DNA from: Metasolibacillus sp.
GTDB lineage: Bacteria; Bacillota; Bacilli; Bacillales_A; Planococcaceae
Reading direction: 5' to 3'
Assembly: GCF_025291715.1 (NCBI RefSeq)
Contig: NZ_JAMBIZ010000012.1
Location: 1-64,000 of the forward strand
DNA length: 64,000 bases
In this document: in pieces, positions 1 to 8,888 of the stretch
Layout: the number at the start of each line of letters is the position of its first letter
Position numbering within the stretch: the first letter of the stretch is position 1
The notes under the pieces: generated by a model
The model's database searches: none
Seen by the model: the letters and a program-made list of their open reading frames with translations, nothing else
Told to the model about the DNA's origin: nothing
Position numbers and translations under genes: made by a program

Positions 1-320
1 CACTGTTTTTGAACGTATTCCTTCATTTTTCATAATTCTCGATACTGTTTTTTGTGATACATGGACTCCTTCCGAATTCAATTGTTTTGTGATTTTAGGA
101 CTACCATAATTTCTTCTGGAATCTAAATACACTCGTTTTATTTGGCTTGTTAACTTTTCTTTACGCTCTTTTTGCTTACTTTTTGGGCGGTTCAGCCACT
201 CATAGTAACCACTTCTTGAAACACCTAATACTTCGCACATCTTTGCCACACGGTATTCGTGTCGGTGCTGTTGAATAAAGTCATAAATTACTTCTGGTCT
301 TTTGCAAAGATGCTCATAGC
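1..320 (-). CDS. IS3-family transposase OrfB, N-terminal part (3' end outside window)
   Basis: This is the second frame of the IS3-family element. Read from the minus strand in the -1 frame relative to OrfA, it gives a continuous peptide containing RPEVIYDFIQQHRHEYRV, then GVSRSGYYEWLNRP, then RRNYGSPKITKQLN. That is the usual N-terminal HTH region of IS3 OrfB proteins, which precedes the DDE integrase core. The catalytic DDE part is beyond the window start. No stop codon is seen in the visible portion. It is probably made as an OrfAB fusion by -1 frameshifting at 321-327, so no separate start is assigned. Confidence 0.8.
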
Positions 321-578
321 CTTTTTTAAGATGGCATTTTCCTCTTCTAGATCACGGATTCTTTTTTGTAACTCTTTATTTGCCTTGTCCTCTGGTTTTA
401 AATTTCCGCTACCAACAAAAGCAGCTTCTCCATCTTTACCAAATTTTCTAACCCAGTTGTGTAACGTTTGTTCCGCAAGGTCTAGCTCACGTGCAACTTC
501 CGCAACTCTCTTGCCACTTTCAACTAACTGTACTGCCTCTAATTTGAATTCTTTGTCGTAACTTTTTCGATTGGTCAT
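288..578 (-). CDS. IS3-family transposase OrfA (HTH protein)
   Basis: Small DNA-binding subunit of the IS3-type transposase, which recognises the element ends. The ATG at 578 is chosen over upstream in-frame starts because TAGGAG lies just before it. The product is 96 residues. Residues MTNRKSYDKEFKLEAVQLVE begin the HTH (transposase_8) domain, followed by RELDLAEQTLHNWVRKFG. A C-terminal leucine-zipper-like coiled coil (LQKRIRDLEEENAILKKA) fits the oligomerisation region of IS3 OrfA proteins. The stop lies downstream of the slippery heptamer, so OrfA and OrfB overlap as is typical of the family. Confidence 0.88.
   Translation of the reverse strand: MTNRKSYDKEFKLEAVQLVESGKRVAEVARELDLAEQTLHNWVRKFGKDGEAAFVGSGNLKPEDKANKELQKRIRDLEEENAILKKAMSIFAKDQK
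321..327 (-). promoter_or_regulatory. Programmed -1 frameshift heptamer A AAA AAG
   Basis: On the minus strand OrfA is read TTA AAA AAG GCT, which contains the classic A_AAA_AAG slippery heptamer used by IS3-family elements. Slipping back one base enters the open OrfB frame (KKGYEHLCKRPEV...). A second, shorter run (AAAAG, 299-303) lies close to the OrfA stop. Confidence 0.7.
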
Positions 579-725
579 TTTAGACACTCCTAGTAAATTA
601 TTGAGACTATTATACTTTATAAACTCCCAATTTACTGTGTCCATAATTTAGACTATCATCACTTAATCTTACAAATTTATGTCTATTTACGATAAGGAAA
701 TTTTTATTTTAAAGGAGTAACTTAG

Positions 726-974
726 ATGCAATATTTAAAGCGTTCTTTATATCTACCTAAAATTTATCGTTGGTTGTTTATACCCGTATTTTTAATCGCT
801 ATTTATTATGAGCTTTTTATCAATTGGCAAGTTCAATATTATTATTTTGAACAACTGGGGAGATTGGGTACATATATTTTCATAGGTTTTATCGCATTTC
901 TTGATGCAATCATTGTAGTTTATATTCTTTACTCTATTCAATGGGCATTAGCTAAATGGGTATTGAAAAGGTAG
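726..974 (+). CDS. Small hypothetical membrane protein
   Basis: Unrecognised 82-residue protein. Its start is fixed by AAAGGAG about 9 bases upstream of the ATG. It has two hydrophobic segments (about residues 15-30 and 48-72) separated by a Tyr/Gln-rich stretch, and a basic C-terminus ending KWVLKR. It is followed after 10 bases by another small exported or membrane protein, so the two are probably cotranscribed. The last codons are repeated almost exactly inside the next gene (see findings). No functional assignment is possible. It lies directly beside the insertion sequence. Confidence 0.6.
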   Translation: MQYLKRSLYLPKIYRWLFIPVFLIAIYYELFINWQVQYYYFEQLGRLGTYIFIGFIAFLDAIIVVYILYSIQWALAKWVLKR

Positions 975-984
975 GTGCATTTAC

Positions 985-1299
985 TTGAAATTCAAAAAAA
1001 CGTTTATTTTATTTATTATACTAATCGTCTTGTTCATTACAAAGCCATCTGAAGCCACTTTTGATAAATGGGTATTGAAAAAATATGGCTATGCTTGTAC
1101 TGAAGATATATGTGTAAGCCAGAAATCCTCAAAAGAAAATATAATTATCACGAAAGAAGAGAAAGATTATTTCTTTTTTAATATGAGAAGTATTAAATTA
1201 CAGGAAAAAGATAATCGCCAAACCATGTTAATGTTCATCAAAGGAACTGGCATTTTAGGCTGGTATATTCCCTTCACAGTAAAACCTGTAGTTAAATAA
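985..1299 (+). CDS. Small hypothetical exported protein
   Basis: Unrecognised 104-residue protein with a TTG start preceded by AGGTG. Residues 1-24 (MKFKKTFILFIILIVLFITK) look like a signal peptide or N-terminal anchor. The remainder is hydrophilic and has two cysteines (YACTEDICV) that could form a disulfide outside the cell. It follows the upstream membrane protein gene with a 10-base gap. The segment DKWVLKKYG repeats the C-terminal KWVLKR of that protein at both DNA and peptide level. Function unknown. Confidence 0.6.
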   Translation: MKFKKTFILFIILIVLFITKPSEATFDKWVLKKYGYACTEDICVSQKSSKENIIITKEEKDYFFFNMRSIKLQEKDNRQTMLMFIKGTGILGWYIPFTVKPVVK

Positions 1300-1363
1300 C
1301 ATACATTGTGTTGCATCTATATTTCAAAACGAGTATTAAAATAAGATTGGAGGTTAGAAAAAT

Positions 1364-1732
1364 ATGAACCGCATTATGATTAGCAATGCCATTTCTATTC
1401 TTTTATCCCCATTTGTTGCAGCTATCATATTAGAAGGATTTACATTTGAGGCGATACCATTTAGCGCTTTTCTTATGTACCTCATCTATTTTAGTTGTTT
1501 CTTTCCGTTTATCGCGATTTTATACTTCGCAAGAGCCTCTATGCCTTTGCAGCTTTTGTTATGTATGGGCGTCACCTTTTTAGCTGCTCTTTGCTTAGAA
1601 TGGCTCTATTTTGAGTCAAATGATACGATGCTGCGATTTCTTCTCGCAAGCCTGTTCGCTGGTTTTGTTTACTTTATCGTTCAACAGTTTGTGGAGAAAA
1701 GAATATTAAGTAAACTATCATTTATAGAATAA
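1364..1732 (+). CDS. Hypothetical four-helix membrane protein
   Basis: 122-residue integral membrane protein with about four hydrophobic segments (roughly residues 5-27, 33-58, 62-82 and 90-110) and a short basic tail (EKRILSKLSFIE). The ATG follows a strong GGAGG at the proper distance. It is probably in the same rightward group as the two preceding small genes and is followed by a bidirectional terminator at 1751-1782. No domain is recognised. Confidence 0.6.
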   Translation: MNRIMISNAISILLSPFVAAIILEGFTFEAIPFSAFLMYLIYFSCFFPFIAILYFARASMPLQLLLCMGVTFLAALCLEWLYFESNDTMLRFLLASLFAGFVYFIVQQFVEKRILSKLSFIE

Positions 1733-1750
1733 GAGAGATCCATCAAAAAA

Positions 1751-1796
1751 TGTGCTAAAAGCCAACTATGGCCTTTAACACATTCTTTATTTTTTC
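1751..1796. terminator. Bidirectional intrinsic terminator
   Basis: TGTGCTAAAAGCC (1751-1763) pairs with GGCCTTTAACACA (1770-1782), with two wobble pairs. A T-rich run follows on the plus strand and TTTTTTG on the minus strand, so it can end both the small-gene group and the converging siderophore operon. Confidence 0.65.
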
Positions 1797-2416
1797 AATG
1801 GGCACACTAAACAGTAAGGCATGCCCTCTTCTTTTTTCTCCAGCTGATAATAGCGGCAGCAGGTTTTACGAACAGCTTTATTTACATGAATATAGTCTCG
1901 AATTGGATTTGTTAAACCAGCAATCGGGCGTGAAAGCTCTTCAACTATTTCCTCAAGGCGCTCTTGCTCATAAGAGGTGCTATTTTTTTCAAGTGCGGCA
2001 TTTATTCGCACCGCAATATTTTCCCACAATATACGACGGTTAATTTTATAGTCCACAGCTAAAATATCTACAATATTTGCTAGATGCTCCTGTAGCAAAT
2101 ATTTTTTCCAGCAGTTCATTTGTGATAGCCTCTCTCCCTCACTTATTTGCAATGTAAAGGTAGCAGTATCAAAATATGCCGCATCTAACCAATTGCTTTT
2201 CCCCTGCTGTAGCTCGTAATAATCTACACAGGCAGCCGCAGTCAGTACCGCATAGCGTTTAATAAATAAGGACGCTGAAACTGCCATGGAATCAGTTTGT
2301 AAATAGTCTGCATACTGCTTAACAATTTGCTCAAGCATCGCCCGACTTTCTAGCTTCTTTATCGGTAAGCCCTGTGCTTGTTCTACGAAGGCAACTCCAT
2401 AAGCCTGTAAATTCAT
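1787..2416 (-). CDS. FhuF-type siderophore-iron reductase ([2Fe-2S])
   Basis: Cytoplasmic iron-sulfur protein expected to reduce Fe(III) in imported ferri-siderophores and so release Fe(II). The 209-residue protein ends with [20 protein letters not shown], giving Cys186, Cys187, Cys202 and Cys205. This is the C-C-x(14)-C-x2-C pattern that binds the [2Fe-2S] cluster in FhuF family members. It is the last gene of the siderophore uptake operon. Its ATG overlaps the stop of the ATPase gene (ATGA), which implies translational coupling. Iron control through Fur at the operon promoter is inferred. Confidence 0.82.
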   Translation of the reverse strand: MNLQAYGVAFVEQAQGLPIKKLESRAMLEQIVKQYADYLQTDSMAVSASLFIKRYAVLTAAACVDYYELQQGKSNWLDAAYFDTATFTLQISEGERLSQMNCWKKYLLQEHLANIVDILAVDYKINRRILWENIAVRINAALEKNSTSYEQERLEEIVEELSRPIAGLTNPIRDYIHVNKAVRKTCCRYYQLEKKEEGMPYCLVCPLKK

Positions 2417-3207
2417 TTAATATGCCGACCTTTTCCATTTGGAATACATAAAGGTGTACCGAAATAAGGATCTTTTTGTATGATGGATTTCAATTGAAAT
2501 ATTTCCTCCACCATTTGCGAGGTCACAATTTCCTCTGGGGCACCTTCGATTGCTACTTTTTTATTATGAATAGCAACTAAATGGTCTGCATAGCGGCATG
2601 CTAAGTTTAAATCATGCAATACCATGACAACCGTTCGCTTTGATTGTCGATTTAGCTCAAACAAAAAGTCTAACAGCTCGATTTGGTGCGTCATATCTAA
2701 ATAAGTTGTTGGCTCATCTAATAATATAATGGGTGTTTCCTGCGCTAAAGTCATCGCAATCCACGCACGCTGTCTTTGTCCACCTGACAAAGCATCTACA
2801 GGTCTGTCCTTTAGAGCTAATAATTGTGTAGCCTCTAATGCCTGCTCTACTAGCATTTCATCCTTCTTTGACCACTGCTGAAACCAGCTTTGATGTGGAT
2901 AACGCCCTTGTTTAACTAGCTGCTGCACTGTAATACCTTCAGGGGCAACTGGACCTTGAGGTAAAATGGCAAGCTGCTTCGCAATTTGCTTTGTAGACAT
3001 GGAATGCAGCTTTTGTGCATCAAGTAAAATTTCTCCTGAGGCGGGATTCAAAAGTCTCGCTAATGAGCGTAGCAATGTAGATTTACCACTTCCATTTGCA
3101 CCAACTAACACAGTAATTTTGCCAAGCGGAATATCAAAATCTAAACAATCAATAATCGTTTGATTGCCATACTGTAATGTAAGACCTTTCGTTTGAAGTC
3201 CTTGCAT
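2413..3207 (-). CDS. Iron-siderophore ABC transporter ATP-binding protein
   Basis: ATPase of a FecE/FhuC/YusV-type importer. The start at 3207 (264 residues) is chosen because AGGAGG lies just upstream and the protein then begins [14 protein letters not shown], as is usual for this family. Walker [10 protein letters not shown] is at residues 36-44, signature LSGGQRQR at 140-147, and Walker B ILLDEP near 161-166, followed by the H-loop HDLNLA. It would pair with the two FecCD-type permeases encoded upstream. The gene is about 10 bases downstream of the preceding permease and overlaps the FhuF gene by four bases. Confidence 0.92.
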   Translation of the reverse strand: MQGLQTKGLTLQYGNQTIIDCLDFDIPLGKITVLVGANGSGKSTLLRSLARLLNPASGEILLDAQKLHSMSTKQIAKQLAILPQGPVAPEGITVQQLVKQGRYPHQSWFQQWSKKDEMLVEQALEATQLLALKDRPVDALSGGQRQRAWIAMTLAQETPIILLDEPTTYLDMTHQIELLDFLFELNRQSKRTVVMVLHDLNLACRYADHLVAIHNKKVAIEGAPEEIVTSQMVEEIFQLKSIIQKDPYFGTPLCIPNGKGRHIK

Positions 3208-3217
3208 TGTAAACCTC

Positions 3218-4252
3218 CTATCGATTGCGCGTTCTGAATAGTAAAAAGATAAAAAATGGTGCGCCAATTGCTGCTGTAAAGACGCCAGCAGGTATATCAA
3301 GCGGTAAAAACATTGTTCTAGCAATTAAATCTGCAATAAGGACAAGCAATGCACCAACAATTGCTGTAATCGGTACTAAGCCAATAAAAGAGCGACCAAC
3401 TAAGCGACGAGCAATATGTGGAGCCATAAGACCGACGAATTCTATTCCCCCAACAAAGGCTGCTGCACTACCTGCTAGCAGTACAGCACATGCTAGAAAT
3501 AAAAAGCGTTGACGTTGCAGACGAATACCTGTACTAATCGCTACATCATCACCTAGCTCCGTCACATTCATGCTACGCCCAAGTAAAAGAATAATTGGCA
3601 ATGGAATTAACAGCCAGCAGCTGAGCGATATTACATCCTTCCACGTTGCAGCATATAGGCTACCAGTTAACCAAATATACGCCTTCGATACAATAAATGT
3701 ATCGCTATAGACTAATAAAAAAGTAACACCTGATTTTAGAATCGCTGAAATACCAATTCCGATTAACACAAGTCGAACGGGTGTCACACCTTTATTCCAC
3801 GATAACAAATAAATGATAATTGCTGTAATGAGACCCCCACAAATCGCAGCTAGCGGTAGGAAGGACATACTAATAACACCAGTAGCTAAGGTAATAAATA
3901 GCACTGCGCCAAATGAAGCACCACTTGTAATACCTATAATATCAGGCGAAGCTAACGGGTTGCGGACAATACTTTGCAATATGAGCCCAGAGACACCTAA
4001 TGCACTTCCTACTAAAATAGCTAAAAGCACACGTGGTAATCTCAATGTTTCAATGACAAATGTAAATTCATCTGTTCGATTAAAAAGCTGACGTAATACA
4101 TCTATCGGGGAAATCCAATTACTTCCTGCTGAAAGGCTCAGCATGAAAATAGCCAGCAGCAGTAGCAGGCTTACCGTTAATGTAATCAGCCATTTTTTTG
4201 AAAGCTGAAAGGATGCCTTGTTTTGGAACAAGCGTATATTCCAATACTTCAT
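3218..4252 (-). CDS. FecCD-family iron-siderophore permease (second subunit)
   Basis: 344-residue integral membrane permease of the BtuC/FecCD family, forming half of the transmembrane channel for ferric siderophore. It has an N-terminal helix followed by the motif [20 protein letters not shown], the family hallmark [20 protein letters not shown], and the C-terminal [13 protein letters not shown] and [19 protein letters not shown] segments. It overlaps the upstream permease by ATGA (4249-4252), so the two subunits are translationally coupled. By arrangement it is comparable to B. subtilis YfhA. Confidence 0.9.
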   Translation of the reverse strand: MKYWNIRLFQNKASFQLSKKWLITLTVSLLLLLAIFMLSLSAGSNWISPIDVLRQLFNRTDEFTFVIETLRLPRVLLAILVGSALGVSGLILQSIVRNPLASPDIIGITSGASFGAVLFITLATGVISMSFLPLAAICGGLITAIIIYLLSWNKGVTPVRLVLIGIGISAILKSGVTFLLVYSDTFIVSKAYIWLTGSLYAATWKDVISLSCWLLIPLPIILLLGRSMNVTELGDDVAISTGIRLQRQRFLFLACAVLLAGSAAAFVGGIEFVGLMAPHIARRLVGRSFIGLVPITAIVGALLVLIADLIARTMFLPLDIPAGVFTAAIGAPFFIFLLFRTRNR

Positions 4253-5253
4253 TGTTTCGACACCCCTTTTTTAGCTAAATAAATGAAAAATGGGCCACCA
4301 ATAAATGCAGTCATTACACCAATTGGTACCTCCATTGGACTAATTAAAAATCGAGCTAAAATATCCGCAGCAATTAATAAGGCAGCACCAATACATGCAC
4401 CGTATGGAATCATCCAACGATAGTCATTGCCGACCAAGCCCTTCGCAATATGCGGAACAATTAAACCAATAAAGCCAATTGAACCAACAATCGCCACTGA
4501 TCCACCTGCTAATATAATGATTAATATCCCCATCAATAGCTTTAAAATCGCGACATTTTGCCCAAGGCTTTTTGCGACATCATCACCAGAGCTAAAAATA
4601 TTCATTGCCTTGCCCATAAAGCCGCTCACAATAAGTGCGATGACAAGCAATGGTAGCACATCAAATAACATTTGCAAATCTCTGCCTGCAATTGAGCCCG
4701 CTAACCAAAATAACACGGTTTGAATGGATTGCTCATCAATAACGAGCATCCCCTGTGTAAAGGAGATAAAAAATGCAGATAATGCTGTACCAGCCAATAT
4801 TACCTTCATTGGTGTAACACCATCACGCCCAATATTGCTTAAAAGAAACACCCCAACTGCTGCAACTGCTGCCCCTAAAAATCCAAACCACATATATTGT
4901 GTGAGCGATTGCATATTTAACCAAGTTAATGCAAATACGATAAAGAAAATAGCTCCCGCATTAATGCCTAATAAGTCAGGAGCCGCTAATGGGTTGCGCG
5001 TTAATGATTGAATTAAAATACCAGCAATCGCTAATGAGGCTCCTACTGTTAACGCAATTGTTGCACGAGCAAGCCTACTTGTCGCAATAATTAAATGTGT
5101 CTCATTATTTGGGTCATAATTCGTAATAACTTCTAATGCAAGTGGAAACGATATAGAAGTTTGTCCCATAGCGAGACTACAAAAATAAAGAATACCGAGT
5201 AACCCAACTAATAGTAATAAGCCTATTGTTTTATATTGTATGGAATGTAACAT
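4249..5253 (-). CDS. FecCD-family iron-siderophore permease (first subunit)
   Basis: 334-residue multi-spanning permease of the FecCD family, the partner of the downstream permease. Family signatures are SRLARATIALTVGASLAIAG, IQSLTRNPLAAPDLLGI, and GLIVPHIAKGLVG near the C-terminus, which contributes to the ATPase contact. It lies about 70 bases downstream of the binding-protein gene. A strong hairpin/T-tract in that gap probably lowers permease expression relative to the binding protein. By order it corresponds to B. subtilis YfiZ. Confidence 0.9.
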   Translation of the reverse strand: MLHSIQYKTIGLLLLVGLLGILYFCSLAMGQTSISFPLALEVITNYDPNNETHLIIATSRLARATIALTVGASLAIAGILIQSLTRNPLAAPDLLGINAGAIFFIVFALTWLNMQSLTQYMWFGFLGAAVAAVGVFLLSNIGRDGVTPMKVILAGTALSAFFISFTQGMLVIDEQSIQTVLFWLAGSIAGRDLQMLFDVLPLLVIALIVSGFMGKAMNIFSSGDDVAKSLGQNVAILKLLMGILIIILAGGSVAIVGSIGFIGLIVPHIAKGLVGNDYRWMIPYGACIGAALLIAADILARFLISPMEVPIGVMTAFIGGPFFIYLAKKGVSKQ

Positions 5254-5277
5254 AGCATACCCTCTTCAAGTAATTGA

Positions 5278-5314
5278 AAAACGATGCTCGAAAAATATTA
5301 CCTTTTCGAGCATC
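5278..5314 (-). terminator. Intra-operon attenuating terminator after the binding-protein gene
   Basis: On the minus strand GATGCTCGAAAA pairs with TTTTTCGAGCATC and is followed by GTTTTT. It lies between the binding lipoprotein gene and the permease genes. Partial read-through would give more binding protein than membrane complex. Confidence 0.7.
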
Positions 5315-5321
5315 TTTCCTA

Positions 5322-6293
5322 TTATTGTTCAAGTTCAAAATATGTGTATAAATCATCTAGCATTAAATTAGCTGCTTTTAAACCACCAGCGAAGTTCCAA
5401 ATGATTTCATTTACTGTAAATACTTGATTATTCTTCACTGCATCTAAGTTTGCATAAAGCGGGTGTTTTGTCCATTCTTCATGTGTGCTCTTTACAGCTG
5501 CATTATCCTCCATGAATTCGAAAATAATATCAGCATTCATACTTGAAATAGACTCTTTATCTGTAAGCTTAACAATTTCAAGATTTTGTCCGATTAAATT
5601 TTTTGGTTCAGTAAAGCCGAGCTCTGTTAAAATTGAACCAGCAAAGCCTTGCACATAAATACGGGCATGGTCTTCACGGTAGTTTGTCACTGCTACGCTA
5701 AGTGGATAATCTCCTTTTGCTGCAATTTTTTCTTTGAAATCTGCAACACGTGTATCCCAAGCTGTCATCAGCTCTTTTGCTTTTTCCTCTTCATCCAAAG
5801 CTTTTCCTAAAAGCTCTGTTGTTTCATGAATATCATAAAGAGTTGTATTGACAATAGTTGGCGCAATTTGAGAAAGCTGCTCATAAATTTCCTCATGACG
5901 TACTTGTGTAGCAATAATTAAATCTGGCTGTAATGCGGCAATTTCCTCTAAGTTTGGCTGCGTTTCTTGCCCAACAATCTTCGCATCTCCAACCTCTGCC
6001 TTAATATACTCATACATCGGCTGCTCTGCCCATGATTCAACAACACCAATAGGCTTCACACCAAATTGTGTAATTGTATCTGTTGCACCCTGATATAATG
6101 TCACAATTTTTTGTGGCTTACCTTTAATTTCTGTTTTACCTAGTACATGCTCAATAACACGTACAGTGTCTTCAGCCTCTTCTTTTTTCTCTGTAGAAGT
6201 GCCTTCGTTCTTATCTGATGTATTGCCACAGGCAGCTAACACTAGCAATGCAGCAATAATTGTTGTAAATAGGAATCCTAGCTTTTTGTTCAT
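5322..6293 (-). CDS. Ferric-siderophore-binding lipoprotein
   Basis: 323-residue substrate-binding protein of the FepB/FhuD/YfiY class (helical-backbone metal receptor), anchored outside the membrane. Its lipobox LVLAACG predicts lipidation at the cysteine near residue 22, followed by a Glu/Lys-rich linker. The body shows TLYQGATDTITQFGVKPIGV and the NLEEIAALQPDLIIATQ pattern of type III siderophore-binding proteins. It is the first gene of the uptake operon and lies directly behind Fur-box-like sequences. Which siderophore it binds cannot be read from sequence. Confidence 0.9.
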   Translation of the reverse strand: MNKKLGFLFTTIIAALLVLAACGNTSDKNEGTSTEKKEEAEDTVRVIEHVLGKTEIKGKPQKIVTLYQGATDTITQFGVKPIGVVESWAEQPMYEYIKAEVGDAKIVGQETQPNLEEIAALQPDLIIATQVRHEEIYEQLSQIAPTIVNTTLYDIHETTELLGKALDEEEKAKELMTAWDTRVADFKEKIAAKGDYPLSVAVTNYREDHARIYVQGFAGSILTELGFTEPKNLIGQNLEIVKLTDKESISSMNADIIFEFMEDNAAVKSTHEEWTKHPLYANLDAVKNNQVFTVNEIIWNFAGGLKAANLMLDDLYTYFELEQ

Positions 6294-6309
6294 TTGTTCA
6301 TCTCCTAAA

Positions 6310-6378
6310 TGATAGTGATTTTCATTACTATTAAATAATAATCTAATTGATTATCATTTTCAATGAGAATTATTAATA
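6310..6378 (-). promoter_or_regulatory. Cluster of Fur-box-like 7-1-7 repeats ahead of the siderophore operon
   Basis: TGATAGTGATTTTCA (6310-6324) and TGATTATCATTTTCA (6348-6362) both fit the Bacillus Fur 7-1-7 form TGATAAT-N-ATTATCA. A third weaker match, TGAGAATTATTAATA (6364-6378), overlaps the same region. They sit just upstream of the binding-protein start, so iron repression by Fur is a strong inference. Confidence 0.75.
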
Positions 6379-6408
6379 TTTGCAAAAATTTTTATGCATT
6401 TTATTTCA

Positions 6409-6448
6409 CAAAAAAACCGCCCAGAAAGATGCTCCTTTTCTGGACGGT
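6409..6448 (-). terminator. Intrinsic terminator of the amino acid ABC operon
   Basis: On the minus strand ACCGTCCAGAAA pairs with TTTCTGGGCGGT and is followed by seven T residues. It lies just downstream of the ATPase stop codon. Confidence 0.8.
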
Positions 6449-6455
6449 CTTACAT

Positions 6456-7178
6456 TTATAATACTTTTCCTAAAAATGCCTTCGTTCTATCATTTTTAGG
6501 GTTACCGAAAAGCTCGTCTGGTGTGCCCTCCTCAACGATATAACCACCGTCCATAAAGACAACACGATCTCCTACTTCACGTGCAAAGCCCATTTCATGT
6601 GTGACAACAACCATTGTCATGCCTTCTGCAGCTAAATTTTTCATTACTTCTAGCACTTCCTTTACCATTTCAGGGTCAAGTGCGGAGGTTGGTTCATCAA
6701 ATAACATTGCTTTCGGCTTCATTGCCAAAGCACGTGCAATGGCTACACGCTGCTGCTGTCCGCCTGAAAGCTGCTCTGGATAATTGTATGCCTTGCTATC
6801 TAAGCCTACCTTTTTCAGTAATTCATGTGCCAGCTTCTCCGCTTCGGCACGGCCCATTTTGCGTATTTGCATCGGTGCCATCACGACATTATCAAGGATA
6901 TTCATGTGAGGAAATAGGTTGAATTGCTGGAATACCATACCTACCTCTGCGCGAATTTCATTAATATTTGTCTTTGAGTCATTTACTTTCACATTTCCAA
7001 TATAAACAGCACCATCTGTTATTTCCTCAAGCAAATTAATACAACGTAAAAATGTACTTTTTCCTGAGCCGGATGGACCGATAACACAAACTACTTGCTG
7101 CTCTTTAATTTCATAGTCAATCCCTTTTAATACTTCAAGTTCACCAAAGGATTTATGCAAGTTTTCAATTTTAATCAT
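6456..7178 (-). CDS. Polar amino acid ABC transporter ATP-binding protein
   Basis: 240-residue ATPase of the GlnQ/HisP/ArtM class that drives amino acid import. Walker [10 protein letters not shown] is at residues 34-42, Q-loop [10 protein letters not shown] near 81-90, signature LSGGQQQR at 137-144, Walker [12 protein letters not shown] at 158-168, and the H-loop [10 protein letters not shown] after it. It overlaps the permease gene by four bases (7175-7178). It is the last gene of a three-gene operon ending in a clear terminator. Substrate specificity is set by the binding protein, not by this subunit. Confidence 0.93.
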   Translation of the reverse strand: MIKIENLHKSFGELEVLKGIDYEIKEQQVVCVIGPSGSGKSTFLRCINLLEEITDGAVYIGNVKVNDSKTNINEIRAEVGMVFQQFNLFPHMNILDNVVMAPMQIRKMGRAEAEKLAHELLKKVGLDSKAYNYPEQLSGGQQQRVAIARALAMKPKAMLFDEPTSALDPEMVKEVLEVMKNLAAEGMTMVVVTHEMGFAREVGDRVVFMDGGYIVEEGTPDELFGNPKNDRTKAFLGKVL

Positions 7179-7879
7179 CGCGCTAACCTCCCTTTTGCTT
7201 TACGAGGGATGTACGTATTGCTATAGCGCTTCTCAATAAATGCAATTACTTTTGTTGCTATATATGTGAGAATCAAATATAAAAGCGCTGCAAAAAGATA
7301 TGGCTCCCACTGTCTAAATGTCGCACCAGCTATTACTTTACTCGTATACAAAATATCCGGTGCTGCAATTACCATCAATAATGAAGAGTCTTTTAATAAG
7401 GCAATAAACTCATTTCCTAATGGCGGAATCATACGTCTAAATGCTTGTGGCAAAATGACTTTGCGCATTGCCTGTCCATATGTTAGACCTAGCGAACGTG
7501 CTGCCTCCATTTGCCCCTTCGCAATACTTTGAATACCCGCACGGAAAATTTCTGCATTGTAGGCAGCACAATTGATAATAAGCGCCGTAATACCAGATAC
7601 CATATAGCCTAATGAGTGCCCAAAAATTGTTGGGAACAAGGCAAAGTGAATGATAAAAATTTGCACAAGCATCGGTGTACCACGTATTAAATCAACATAG
7701 ATTTTACATGGCCAATAAATAAGTTTTTTCGTTGATACTTGCCCAAGCCCTAGCAGTAGCCCTAAAACAATACCGCCACAGTAGCCTGCTAAAGTTAAAA
7801 CTAGCGTTATCCCAACACCACGTATAAACATATCACGGTAATTCCAAATGACGCCCCACTCTAAATTTAATAAATCCAT
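7175..7879 (-). CDS. Polar amino acid ABC transporter permease
   Basis: 234-residue HisM/GlnP-type permease. It contains the family pattern [17 protein letters not shown], then [19 protein letters not shown] and the EAA loop [20 protein letters not shown], which docks on the ATPase. About five hydrophobic spans are visible. A single permease gene is present, so the complex would be a homodimer. The gene lies between the binding-protein gene and the ATPase gene, with a strong inverted repeat in the gap upstream. Confidence 0.92.
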   Translation of the reverse strand: MDLLNLEWGVIWNYRDMFIRGVGITLVLTLAGYCGGIVLGLLLGLGQVSTKKLIYWPCKIYVDLIRGTPMLVQIFIIHFALFPTIFGHSLGYMVSGITALIINCAAYNAEIFRAGIQSIAKGQMEAARSLGLTYGQAMRKVILPQAFRRMIPPLGNEFIALLKDSSLLMVIAAPDILYTSKVIAGATFRQWEPYLFAALLYLILTYIATKVIAFIEKRYSNTYIPRKAKGRLAR

Positions 7880-7924
7880 ATACGAACCTACTTCCTATTC
7901 GAAATTACGTAAACCTAGATAGTG

Positions 7925-7950
7925 CATTCAGAGAGATTTCTCTCTGAATG
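7925..7950. repeat. Perfect inverted repeat between binding-protein and permease genes
   Basis: CATTCAGAGAGA and TCTCTCTGAATG form a 12-bp stem with a 2-nt loop. There is no T-tract, so an mRNA-stabilising or processing hairpin that sets the ratio of binding protein to permease is more likely than a terminator. Confidence 0.6.
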
Positions 7951-7961
7951 GCGTTTATCTA

Positions 7962-8756
7962 CTACTCTTTCCAAAATGCTGAGCCTGTAATTTCCTCTAG
8001 TTTTCCGTTCTCTTTAATTTTTTGTAAGCCTTCATTTAGTTTATCTAATAGCTCTTTATTACCTTTGCGTACCATTAAACCGTAATATTCTCTTTCAAAT
8101 GCGTCATCTTCAACAATTTTTAATTTTTTATCTGGATTTGCTTTCATATATTCATAAACAACTGCATTATCACCAATTACTGCATCTGCATTGCCATTTA
8201 ACATTTCTTGAATCGCAAGTGGCTGACTTTCAAATGCTAAAATATTTTTGCTCATTTCACCTTGAAGCTTTTTCGCTGCCACATGTCCTGTCGCATTAAT
8301 TTGTACAGCAATTTTTTTATCCTTTAACTCATCTAATGAGCTGATTGTTGAATCGCTAGGTAAGGCAATTAATAGCTTTGATTCATAATATGGCTCTGTG
8401 AAGTCAAATGTCTTTTGACGGTCTTCTGTAATCGTAATACCTGATGCACCAATATCTGTTTCTTTGTTATTAATCATAGAGAAAACTGCATCCCAACCAA
8501 CATTTCTCCACTCTACTTGAATACCTACTTCATCTGCGATTGCCTGCAGTATATCCACATCAATACCGACAATATTGCCATCTGCATCGATGGATTCAAA
8601 CGGTGCAAATGTTGCCTCTGTACCTACCATATATACTTTATTATCCCCATCTGTGCCAGGATCATTACTAGCGTTACCGCCATCCTTTGTTCCACAGGCT
8701 GCTAATACAAGCACTGCTGTGATAACCATTAGTAATACTGAAAACTTTTGCTTCAT
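7962..8756 (-). CDS. Polar amino acid-binding lipoprotein
   Basis: 264-residue extracellular solute-binding protein (SBP_bac_3 family). The ATG at 8756 is preferred over an in-frame TTG six bases upstream because GGGGGAG is correctly spaced only to the ATG. The lipobox VLVLAACG predicts a lipidated cysteine near residue 20, followed by a Gly/Asn/Asp-rich linker. The motifs GTEATFAPFESIDADG and GFDVDI-like GIDVDILQAIADEVG are typical of the family, as are SGITITEDRQKTFDFTEPYY residues around 110-130. It could bind glutamine, arginine or another polar amino acid. Confidence 0.9.
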   Translation of the reverse strand: MKQKFSVLLMVITAVLVLAACGTKDGGNASNDPGTDGDNKVYMVGTEATFAPFESIDADGNIVGIDVDILQAIADEVGIQVEWRNVGWDAVFSMINNKETDIGASGITITEDRQKTFDFTEPYYESKLLIALPSDSTISSLDELKDKKIAVQINATGHVAAKKLQGEMSKNILAFESQPLAIQEMLNGNADAVIGDNAVVYEYMKANPDKKLKIVEDDAFEREYYGLMVRKGNKELLDKLNEGLQKIKENGKLEEITGSAFWKE

Positions 8757-8888
8757 AAACAATCTCCCCCTAAATATAAATACCTTATCTAATAATTCAG
8801 AAAAGTAATTCTTATATTTATTATAGTAATATTGTTAGCGGAAAAGCAATAGTTTTCAGAAAAAACCATTTATTCTGATAGTTTACAT

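Larger units (their letters stand above)
1..660 (-). mobile_element. IS3-family insertion sequence, truncated by window start
   Basis: Two overlapping minus-strand frames, an OrfA-type HTH protein and an integrase-type OrfB in the -1 frame, identify an IS3-family element. The upstream end probably lies near position 655-660, where the minus strand reads TGATAGTCTAAATTATGG, a plausible TG-starting terminal repeat. The other end and the target duplication are outside the window, so the exact boundary is inferred. Confidence 0.8.

Noticed and set aside
1768..2043. Plus-strand frame opposite the FhuF gene
   Set aside because: It is the antisense shadow of the well-supported [2Fe-2S] protein and overlaps the terminator.
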